Shown here: in pieces, positions 6,528-12,947 of the stretch | Position numbering within the stretch: position 1 is the stretch's first letter | How the letters are laid out: each line of letters starts with the position of its first letter | Origin: CAYSUS01 sp964434165 | Lineage (GTDB): Bacteria > Planctomycetota > Planctomycetia > Pirellulales > Thermoguttaceae | Assembly: GCA_964434165.1 (NCBI GenBank) | Contig: CAYSUS010000116.1 | Location: forward strand, 1 to 21,190 | Direction: 5' to 3' | DNA: 21,190 nt | Program-made: the position numbers and the translations under genes | The notes under the pieces: generated by a model | Database searches by the model: none | What the model was told of the DNA's origin: nothing | Seen by the model: only the letters and a program-made list of their open reading frames with translations

Positions 6528-8248
6528 TCCGTCATCTCCATGAGGAAGTCGAACATCGCCGAGAAAATGCGGCGCAGGTCGGCCGCATCCACCTCGCGCC
6601 GGGTCTTGTCGACCGGCGGGGCGAACAGCCCCTCGGGGGCCACCGTGTCAGGCTGCCAGGCGTGGAACGTGACCTCGCCGCGCACGCCGTCGACGTCGAA
6701 GGTCGCGCTGGCCGGGCGCGAGCGATCCGGCACCAGCACCAGGCGAATCCAGTCCCGCTTCTTGTCCCGGAGCGTCACGCGCACCGCGGGCGGGCCGTCC
6801 GGCCTGGTGTCGTCGGCGATCTCCAGGGCCTGCTCGAGCATTCCCGGCACGAGCAACAGCCCCGAGAAGCCCGCGGCCACGGTCTTCAGCCGCGCCACGC
6901 GCTTCGGATCGGCGAAGGCGAGCGGGTCGGCGCTTTCAGCGCCTTCTTCGGCCTCGCCCACGAAGGCCCTGGTGGCCGAGGCTATCCAGGGGCGATCGCC
7001 TTGTCCCAGCGCGGCCTCGCCCACGACCGGGGCCTTGACCTCGATGCGGAACCGGTGCCCCCGGCCGCGGACCACGCGCAGCCGGCCGTCGTGCTTCTTG
7101 CCCGACTTGTCGGTCACCGACACCGCCACGTCGGCCAGTCGGCAACGGCCTTCCCTGGGCCCGGTCGTGACGAACGACGCGGCCTGCTGCACCAGGGTGG
7201 CCAAGGTCTGGGCGGGCGTGCCCGGGGCCGGTCTTTCGACGGCAGGGGTTTTGACGCCTTCGGGCAGATCCAACGCGAAGAAGTCGACCGTGCGGGCGAG
7301 CGTCTGCGGCAGGGCCGCGATGGCCGTGTAATGGCCGAGCCCTTCGAGCCAGACGACCTCGTCCGCCATGCCCAGGGCCGCGGCCAGCCGGTCCGTGCAC
7401 GCCCGGGGGATCACGTCGTCCTCGGTGGCGTTGACCATCATCACTCTGCCCGCTCGGGCCCGCTCGCGCAGGCCCTCGGCCGCCGCCAGCGGATCGACCC
7501 CGGCGACGGCCTTCTCCAGCCGCGCGCGGGCCTCGGGCGTTTGCTCCTTGAGGAAGCGGCTCAGGTCGCGCGCCTCGCGGCAGTGGTGGATTACGGCGAG
7601 CAGGTCGCCGCCGGTCAGCAGCAGGGCGGCGCGATGCACGCGCGCGTCGCTGCCGGCCGCGGTGGCGGCTACGATGCCGCCCAGGCTGATCCCGGCCACG
7701 CCGATCCGCTCCGGATCGACCTCGGGCCGGGCGGCGAGCACGTCGATCGTGCGCCGCGCGTCTAGAATCCCTTGCGGCAGGGCCTCGATGAACAGGGCCG
7801 GGCGCCGAAGCAGCTCGTCGCGCCCGCCGGGCAGGCCGCGCTCGCCGTAGTACGGGAGCTTGAACATCACCGCCGGGATGCCCCGCGTGGCCAGTGCCGC
7901 GCAGAGCATCCGCTCCAGCTCGTAGTTGCCGTTGAGGATGTGGAGCACGATCACGGCGGGGCGGCGGGGACCGTCCCCTGCCCCGTCGGGCACGTAATAC
8001 TCGGCCGGCACCGTGTTGTTCTGCTCGACCGGGGTCTTGACGGGCGACGGATAGCTCAGCCGAAAGAGGCGATAGTCCCGGCTGCCCTCGGCCGGCGCCA
8101 TGCGGCAGCGGAACGGGGCGCCGTTGAACGTCCGCTCCACGGCGAAGTCGAGCGAGTCGCCCGGGTCTGCACGAGAGGACCCGACGGCAACGCAAGCCGC
8201 CGCGAGCAGCGTGCCGATTCCGGCCAAATGAAGACCACGCCAGCGCAT
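6524..8248 (-). CDS. Exported alpha/beta hydrolase with extra C-terminal domain
   Basis: This protein has 574 residues and a signal peptide (about residues 5-26). The first 330 residues form an alpha/beta hydrolase. AVIVLHILNGNYE is the early strand, GISLGG holds the nucleophile S188, an acidic residue follows in NATEDDVIP (D277 or D278), and H306 sits in LGHYTA. Dienelactone-hydrolase or acetyl-esterase-like activity is plausible. Residues about 345-574 are a second, beta-rich domain that superficially resembles LolA-type outer-membrane lipoprotein carriers (for example RLRVVRGRGHRFRIEVKAP). This is inference from pattern only. The ATG at 8248 is chosen because GAGGAG lies 9 nt upstream and the signal peptide follows. 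The open frame extends to 8854 but there overlaps the lipoprotein gene. Confidence 0.82.
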   Translation of the reverse strand: MRWRGLHLAGIGTLLAAACVAVGSSRADPGDSLDFAVERTFNGAPFRCRMAPAEGSRDYRLFRLSYPSPVKTPVEQNNTVPAEYYVPDGAGDGPRRPAVIVLHILNGNYELERMLCAALATRGIPAVMFKLPYYGERGLPGGRDELLRRPALFIEALPQGILDARRTIDVLAARPEVDPERIGVAGISLGGIVAATAAGSDARVHRAALLLTGGDLLAVIHHCREARDLSRFLKEQTPEARARLEKAVAGVDPLAAAEGLRERARAGRVMMVNATEDDVIPRACTDRLAAALGMADEVVWLEGLGHYTAIAALPQTLARTVDFFALDLPEGVKTPAVERPAPGTPAQTLATLVQQAASFVTTGPREGRCRLADVAVSVTDKSGKKHDGRLRVVRGRGHRFRIEVKAPVVGEAALGQGDRPWIASATRAFVGEAEEGAESADPLAFADPKRVARLKTVAAGFSGLLLVPGMLEQALEIADDTRPDGPPAVRVTLRDKKRDWIRLVLVPDRSRPASATFDVDGVRGEVTFHAWQPDTVAPEGLFAPPVDKTRREVDAADLRRIFSAMFDFLMEMTE

Positions 8249-8295
8249 CGAGGCCGTCTCCTCAAAGTTGCTTGTGGACCCGCGTGCCCCGCATC

Positions 8296-8793
8296 TCAGT
8301 CCAGCCTCGCCGGATCCAGGTCCCCGGCGCTCTCGGTCCGCTCGATCGCCGGCTGGGCCCGATCCGACTGAAGCTCGATCTTCAGGTCGTCCGTGGGACC
8401 CTCGATCGTGACCTTCAGCCCCGAGGTGCCCGGCTGGCCGTACTTCTCCGGCGCGTTCCAGCGCATCTGGGTCTCGTTGATCGTCTCCCGGGCGGTGACC
8501 GTGGCCGTGTGCGTGCCGGGCACGCAGCCGTCGCCCTGTTTGAAGGTGGTGAGTGTGAAGCGGCCCGTGGCCGGATCGATCTGGCCGGTGGCGGGCCGGG
8601 CGTCCTTGGGGATCACGCGGACCGTGCCCTGGGCCTTCAGCGGCTGACCGTCGAGCAGCACGGTGCCGGAGACGGGCACGGTCTCCGGCCGGTCGGAGCC
8701 GCAGCCCGCGGGGAGAAGGAACACGGCCAGGGCCAGCACGAGGGCGCCCCGTCGCGGCGGAGTGCGGACGGCGGCGCGAGGGGAGCGGAACAC
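8296..8793 (-). CDS. Small lipoprotein with planctomycete-type regulatory-like beta domain
   Basis: The 165-residue product has a lipoprotein signal peptide ending LLPAGC (C31 lipidated; the proline at -3 is not ideal). It is followed by PVSGTVLLDGQPLKAQGTV, the start of a carboxypeptidase-regulatory-like beta sandwich common in planctomycete lipoproteins. The rest has TGQIDPATGRFTLTTF and PGTHTATVTA strands. The function is unknown and a structural or cell-surface role is likely. The GTG at 8793 is chosen because AAGGAGG (8799-8805) lies 5 nt upstream. The ATG at 8850 lacks such a site and would add 19 unconserved residues. The gene lies 47 nt upstream of the alpha/beta hydrolase in the same orientation. 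Confidence 0.85.
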   Translation of the reverse strand: MFRSPRAAVRTPPRRGALVLALAVFLLPAGCGSDRPETVPVSGTVLLDGQPLKAQGTVRVIPKDARPATGQIDPATGRFTLTTFKQGDGCVPGTHTATVTARETINETQMRWNAPEKYGQPGTSGLKVTIEGPTDDLKIELQSDRAQPAIERTESAGDLDPARLD

Positions 8794-8798
8794 GCATA

Positions 8799-8805
8799 CC
8801 TCCTT
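8799..8805 (-). promoter_or_regulatory. Strong Shine-Dalgarno deciding a GTG start
   Basis: AAGGAGG sits 5 nt before the GTG at 8793 on the minus strand. An out-of-frame ATG lies in the spacer (TATGC) but is only 1 nt from the site, too close to use. This fixes the lipoprotein start. Confidence 0.7.
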
Positions 8806-8914
8806 CGCACGCGGGGTCAAGCCGGGCCGTGTCGGCCCGGTCAATACCATTCAAAGCCTTTCGGGCCGACGCGGCCCGGCTCGGAAGGGCAGTCGCTGGA
8901 AATCGAAGGGCGAC

Positions 8915-9664
8915 TCACTTGCCCTGCTTCTCGTCCTTCTCGCCGCCCAGCTCTCGAACGGCGAAGTTCCTCACGGCCGCGCCCGTGCGCCAGGTGCAGA
9001 TGCCGAACGGCAGCATGGGCTCCTGCTCCCAGCGGACGGTGAGCTTGCGGTCGGGGTGGGCGAAATCGACCACCTGCTTCTTGTCGATCCAAAGTCCGAT
9101 CCTGGTCTTCGTGACGCGGAGGCGGATCTTATACCAGCGGTTGTCCTCGAAGTCGTCAACGGCCGAGGTCTCGTTCTCTACGGCCGGCTCGTCGTCGATG
9201 TTCGACAGGCCGATCACCGTGCCGCCCCAGCCGCCGATCACCAGGGAGCAGTCCTTTCCGCCTACCGGGAAGACCAGCCCGCAGAAGAAGTCGTCGCCCT
9301 CGGTCCGCATGGCCTCCAGCGAGACCTCGTAGCCTGTGCGCGGAAACTTGCCGGTCCACTTCAGGCCGGTGAAGGGATCGCCCTTGGGCAGAAGCAGCTT
9401 GCCATCCCTGACCTCGATCTTGCCGTGGTCGCGGAAATCGAACTCCTTGAGCACTTCCCAGCCGCGGAGCGACTTGCCGTCGAACAGGGGGCGGACCTTT
9501 CGGGCTTGCACAGGGGTGTCCTTCCCGGGAGGGTCTGCCCCAGCGGCGGGCTCCGCGGCCGGGCCGACGCCCGCGTGCAGGAGGATCGCCGCGGCGAGCA
9601 GGAGGCAGACCGCCCGGAGTCCGGAAGACGGAGCACGGGGCACCGCGTGGCGGAGGTCGCGCAT
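8915..9664 (-). CDS. Exported DUF1080 (3-keto-disaccharide hydrolase-like) protein, copy 2
   Basis: This protein has 249 residues with a signal peptide (hydrophobic about residues 17-32). It is followed by a DUF1080 / concanavalin-like beta-sandwich that begins at LFDGKSLRGWEVLK and includes KIEVRDGKLLLP, NRWYKIRLRVTKTRIGLWID and a late TWRTGAAVRNFAVREL strand. The Pfam family is named for 3-keto-disaccharide hydrolases, and many members are only sugar-binding or of unknown activity. It is the paralogue of the upstream gene, with nearly the same length and the same GGWGGTVIG/GGWGGTVVG block. The start at 9664 lies 5 nt after the upstream stop and uses GAGGAG about 11 nt away. It is probably co-transcribed with the genes down to 5364. 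Confidence 0.88.
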   Translation of the reverse strand: MRDLRHAVPRAPSSGLRAVCLLLAAAILLHAGVGPAAEPAAGADPPGKDTPVQARKVRPLFDGKSLRGWEVLKEFDFRDHGKIEVRDGKLLLPKGDPFTGLKWTGKFPRTGYEVSLEAMRTEGDDFFCGLVFPVGGKDCSLVIGGWGGTVIGLSNIDDEPAVENETSAVDDFEDNRWYKIRLRVTKTRIGLWIDKKQVVDFAHPDRKLTVRWEQEPMLPFGICTWRTGAAVRNFAVRELGGEKDEKQGK

Positions 9665-9669
9665 GGCTC

Positions 9670-10422
9670 TCACATCTCCTCGGCGCTCTTGGCGGCGGCC
9701 TGGATCTCCTCGGGCTTGAGCGTGCGGAGGCGGACCTTCCTGACCGCCCCGGACGTGCACCAGGTGGAGATGCCCAGCGGCCGGCACAGATCGCACTCGG
9801 CGCGGATCGAGAACTTGTGGTTCTTGCGGGGAAGGTCCACGACCTTGTCCTTATCGACCCAGACCTCGATCTTGGCGTCGCTCACCCGGGCGCGGAAGGT
9901 GTACCACTGCTTGGCCTTGAACTCGCGGAAGCTGCTCGTGGCGTTGTCGGCCGCGTCGTACCAATCGACGCACGAGATGCCGACCACGGTCCCGCCCCAT
10001 CCGCCGGTGACGAAGGAGACGTGCTCCTTGCCCACGGGGAAGGTCGCCGTGGCGAAGAAGTCGGAGCCGTCCAGGCGCATGGCCTCCCACTCCAGCTCGA
10101 AATTGGTCGTGGGAACCTTGCCGGAGTAGGTGATGCCCGTCATGCTCTCCCCTGAGTTGAGCACGATCTCGCCGTCCTTGACCTCGACCTTGCCCTCGCC
10201 GCCAAACTTGGGGGCCTTCCAGCCCTTGAGGGTCTTGCCGTCGAACAGGTCGCGCCAGGCGAACGGGTCCTTTTTCTCGGGCTGCTTGTCGCACTTCTTC
10301 TCACGCTTGGCATCCGGCTTGTCGGCGGGCTCGGCGCCTGGAGCCGACCGAAGCGGAACGAGCACGGCAAGGCCGAGCAGTGCAGCGAGAACGGATCCGA
10401 TTGCAGGGCGGGAAGTGGACAT
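9670..10422 (-). CDS. Exported DUF1080 (3-keto-disaccharide hydrolase-like) protein, copy 1
   Basis: The 250-residue protein has a signal peptide (about residues 8-29), then a Lys-, Glu- and Asp-rich linker (about 33-52). The DUF1080 domain starts at RDLFDGKTLKGWKAPKFG and contains KVEVKDGEIVLNSG, TGGWGGTVVGISCVDW and QWYTFRARVSDAKIEVWVD. It probably acts in the periplasm or outside the cell on carbohydrate. The ATG at 10422 has AAGGAG about 8 nt upstream, a good site. It is the first gene of the minus-strand run 10422-5364 and a tandem paralogue of the next gene. The upstream region contains the 151-bp tandem repeat. Confidence 0.88.
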   Translation of the reverse strand: MSTSRPAIGSVLAALLGLAVLVPLRSAPGAEPADKPDAKREKKCDKQPEKKDPFAWRDLFDGKTLKGWKAPKFGGEGKVEVKDGEIVLNSGESMTGITYSGKVPTTNFELEWEAMRLDGSDFFATATFPVGKEHVSFVTGGWGGTVVGISCVDWYDAADNATSSFREFKAKQWYTFRARVSDAKIEVWVDKDKVVDLPRKNHKFSIRAECDLCRPLGISTWCTSGAVRKVRLRTLKPEEIQAAAKSAEEM

Positions 10423-10863
10423 GAGGGTTCTCCTTGGAGGGACATTGGGCCGACCGGCTTGTCCGCCGCTCGGGGGCCTTCTCTATACGAGATTGTGCAT
10501 AACCGGGGGCAGAAGTCCAGTTTGGCGGGCGACGGTAGGACAGCTCCCCTCTCCCTCTGGGAGAGGGGTCGGGGGTGAGGGCGTGTGGAGGCGTGCAGGT
10601 GCTTTGGCTTCATCGGACCGCTGCGGCCACTGGCCGCCCGCACCCGGCCGCTCCGCGGCCACCCTCTCCCGCACCGCGGGCGAGGGTAGAACAGCTCCCC
10701 TCTCCCTCTGGGAGAGGGGTCGGGGGTGAGGGCGTGTGGGGGCGTGCAGGTGCTTTGGCTTCATCGGACCGCTGCGGCCACTGGCCGCCCGCACCCGGCC
10801 GCTCCGCGGCCACCCTCTCCCGCACCGCGGGCGAGGGTAGAACAGCCCGCGGGCCGCCGATCC
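10423..10863. other. Non-coding stretch with tandem palindromic repeat
   Basis: These 441 bases contain no believable gene. Most is the 151-bp tandem duplication (10534-10846). The part next to the DUF1080 gene (10423-10533) should hold its promoter. TATAGA on the minus strand at 10487-10482 could be a -10 box, but no -35 at a proper distance was found. Confidence 0.6.
10534..10846 (+). repeat. MITE-like palindromic repeat, copies A and B in tandem (151-bp period)
   Basis: Two units, 10534-10684 and 10685-10835, followed by an 11-bp partial third start, repeat with a period of 151 bp. I see only two differences between them (10539 G against A; 10589 A against G). Each unit begins with a perfect 10-bp hairpin (10546-10555 with 10559-10568, loop TCT) and then GGGGGTGAGGGCG. 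It ends with CGCACCCGGCC, the palindrome GGCCGCTCCGCGGCC and a CCCTCTCCCGC/GCGGGCGAGGG hairpin. The two ends are therefore approximate inverted repeats of each other. The array starts 17 nt downstream of the MFS transporter stop codon. Confidence 0.9.
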
Positions 10864-12597
10864 CTATTCCGGCAGCGGCTTGCCCTTGGTCTCCGGGCAG
10901 ACCCAGATCAGCAGCATGCCGATCACGTAAACGAAGGTGATCGTGGCGCAGGCCTGCGGGTAACCGCCGAACAGCCCGACCAACTCCCCGGTGGTCAGGG
11001 CCCCCGCGGCCGCGAGAATCCGCCCGGAGTTGAACGCGATCCCCTGGCCGGTCGCGCGGACCCGGGTGGGGAAGAGCTCAGGCAGGTAGAGCGGCAGCCA
11101 GCCGTAGAACGAGGCCGTGGCCAGTCCCACGACGCCGACCGTGGTGATGAACAGCCAGTCGAACTCGCCCAGGAAGCGGAACAGGTACTGGCAGGTCACT
11201 AGCGAGACCAGGCACAGAAGGAAGTAGGCGGGCCGGCGGCCCAGCGATCGGCCCATCATCGGCCCCAGGAAGCAGCCGATGATCGCCCCGATGGAGAGCA
11301 GGCACTGGGCCCAGGCCTTCGCGCGCGGGTCCTTGTACTCCAGGTCGCCGATCCGCCAGGCAAGCTCGCCGGTGGACGGATCGTACCGGACCGTCACCTC
11401 GCTCCCGTCCGGCGTCGCGGCTTCCTTCAGCGTCCACGTAAGCTCGCCGGGGGACGATTCGTCGGACGGCTCGAGCTGCTCCTTGTTGACGACCACCTTG
11501 ACCGAGGCCGGCTCGATCCGCCCCAGCGGCAGCCGGTCCGCAAGCGCCACGTCATCGGCCGAGCGGGTGCCCACGTTGGTCAGGATCGTGGCGACTTCGT
11601 AGCGCGCGGGTCCGACCGGCTCGCCGTCGGCGTCTTTCGAGGTCAGGTCTCTGCTGATTTCCTTGCGCAGGCGGAGGCCCTCCTCGTCCTTGCCTGCGAT
11701 CCGAGCGGCCTGGCCGCCGGCCTCGAGGCGGACGGCGACCGGATCGCGCAGGGCGTCGAGCGTGGCGGCGAGGTCGTCGGCGGCCTCCTCGTCGAGCGTC
11801 ACCGCGAGGCGCAACACGCGCTCGCCGCCGACGAGCTGGTCGGTCCACACGGGCAGGAAGGCGGAAACCGCCCCCCACGTGCCGATGAAGGCCACCGAGG
11901 CCAGGGCGATTCCCAGTAGCGTGGGCTTGAGCAGGCGGGTGGTGAAGATCTCTTTGAGCGGCTTGGAGGCCGCCTTGCTGACCGAGGCCTGCCACCGCTG
12001 CGACTCGGGGATGAACGCGATCACGAAGATCGCCAGCAACGCCGGCGCGGCACCGGCGACCATGAACCACCTCCACTGGGTCTCGGTCACTTCGGCGACG
12101 ATCCCCAGGACGGAGATGGAGAGGAAGCCGAAGTTGGCCGCCGCGCCGATGACCCCCGCGAGGATGGGCCTCAGCTTCTCGGGCCAGCACTCCATGACCA
12201 GGGCCACGCCCAGGGCCCATTCGCCGCCCATGCCCAGGGCCGCCAGGAAGCGGAACGCGGCCAGGTGCCAGGGCTCGGTGGCCAGGGCGCAGCATCCGGT
12301 GAACCCCGCGTAGGCGAGGATGCTCAGGGCCATGGAGCGCACGCGGCCGATCTTGTCGCCCAGCCAGCCGAAGACCAGGCCGCCCGCCGCGGCCCCCACA
12401 AGAAAGAGCGCCACGAGGTAGCTGTACCACTGGGCCACCGCGCCCTCGGTGGGCAGATGCATCAGGTCCCGCAGCGCGGGCCGTGCCGCGAGGGGAAACA
12501 GGCCCATCTCCAGGCCATCGAACATCCAGCCCAGAAAGGCGGCAATCAGGACCAACCACTGCGTGGCGGTCAGGCGGCTTTCTTGATCGGTGGACAT
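10864..12597 (-). CDS. MFS transporter with large extracytoplasmic insertion after TM7
   Basis: The protein is 577 residues, longer than the usual 400-450 of MFS proteins. The first half shows TM1-TM6 with motif A, GWLGDKIGRVRS (about 77-88), a GMGGEW segment in TM4, and the central cytosolic loop (about 200-225). TM7 ends at FLPVWTDQ. Residues about 257-424 are then soluble, before TM8 resumes at AWAQCLLSIGAIIGCFLG and the second motif A-like GRSLGRRPAYF. TM7 runs inside to outside, so the insert should face the periplasm. Part of it (about 329-405) looks like a DUF11-type beta domain: VATILTNVGTRSADDVALAD. The rest resembles the sialate/aromatic-acid symporter branch, with the substrate unknown. 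No strong Shine-Dalgarno is seen. It is divergent from the Nramp-like gene. Confidence 0.9.
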   Translation of the reverse strand: MSTDQESRLTATQWLVLIAAFLGWMFDGLEMGLFPLAARPALRDLMHLPTEGAVAQWYSYLVALFLVGAAAGGLVFGWLGDKIGRVRSMALSILAYAGFTGCCALATEPWHLAAFRFLAALGMGGEWALGVALVMECWPEKLRPILAGVIGAAANFGFLSISVLGIVAEVTETQWRWFMVAGAAPALLAIFVIAFIPESQRWQASVSKAASKPLKEIFTTRLLKPTLLGIALASVAFIGTWGAVSAFLPVWTDQLVGGERVLRLAVTLDEEAADDLAATLDALRDPVAVRLEAGGQAARIAGKDEEGLRLRKEISRDLTSKDADGEPVGPARYEVATILTNVGTRSADDVALADRLPLGRIEPASVKVVVNKEQLEPSDESSPGELTWTLKEAATPDGSEVTVRYDPSTGELAWRIGDLEYKDPRAKAWAQCLLSIGAIIGCFLGPMMGRSLGRRPAYFLLCLVSLVTCQYLFRFLGEFDWLFITTVGVVGLATASFYGWLPLYLPELFPTRVRATGQGIAFNSGRILAAAGALTTGELVGLFGGYPQACATITFVYVIGMLLIWVCPETKGKPLPE

Positions 12598-12640
12598 GGA
12601 CCGGCTTTCGGGGTGGGTGGTGATGGGGTAAGGTCATTCT

Positions 12641-12781
12641 CCCCTCTCCGTTTGGGAAAGGGGCCGGGGGTGAGGGCGTGCGGGGCGTGCAGGTGCTTTG
12701 GCTTCATCGGAGCGCTGCGGCCACTGGCCGCCCTCACCCGGCCGCTCCGCGGCCACCCTCTCCCGCACCGCGGGAGAGGGC
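12641..12781 (+). repeat. MITE-like palindromic repeat, copy C
   Basis: This copy has the same orientation and central sequence (GTGCAGGTGCTTTGGCTTCATCGG-type core) as the tandem copies at 10534-10846. It is more diverged: the left hairpin has TTTG in its loop region and one mismatch, and the right hairpin reads CCCTCTCCCGC-ACC-GCGGGAGAGGG. It lies between the two divergent transporter genes. Confidence 0.88.
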
Positions 12782-12819
12782 AGGATCGGGCCCCTTATAC
12801 ACTCGCCACCAGCGGGGGT

Positions 12820-12843
12820 CAACCGCGTGGGCTCGTGCGGTTG
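12820..12843. promoter_or_regulatory. Inverted repeat upstream of the Nramp-like gene
   Basis: CAACCGC (12820-12826) and GCGGTTG (12837-12843) form a perfect 7-bp inverted repeat around 10 nt, about 105 nt before the start codon. It could be an operator or a leader stem. Chance is not excluded. Confidence 0.25.
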
Positions 12844-12947
12844 CGGAGGTGCATCAGGCTGAGTACCCTGTGGGCTTACGCCCCGCGCAGGCGGGCGCAC
12901 CGTCAGCCTCTGATTCCCACGAAGCCTTGCCGAGAGGAGCCGAGCCC

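Larger units (their letters stand above)
12598..12947. other. Divergent intergenic region between two transporter genes
   Basis: These 350 bases contain repeat copy C (12641-12781), the 7-bp inverted repeat at 12820-12843 and the Shine-Dalgarno of the Nramp-like gene (GAGAGGAG near 12933). No gene was recognised. Promoters for both transporters must lie here or within the repeat, but no confident -35/-10 pair was found. Confidence 0.6.

Noticed and set aside
3933..7331. 1132-codon plus-strand open frame
   Set aside because: It crosses rtcA in another frame and then runs antisense to two well-supported genes. The translation has no domain and is low complexity.
8249..8854. Upstream extension of the alpha/beta hydrolase frame
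   Set aside because: It is the lipoprotein gene read in the wrong frame. The hydrolase has its own Shine-Dalgarno and signal peptide at 8248.
10482..10487. TATAGA on the minus strand as a -10 box for the DUF1080 operon
   Set aside because: No acceptable -35 hexamer lies 15-19 bp upstream. One alternative pair (TGGACT/CACAAT) is equally weak.
10534..10846. Tandem repeat considered as a CRISPR array
   Set aside because: The period is 151 bp, the whole unit is repeated without unique spacers, and no cas gene is present.
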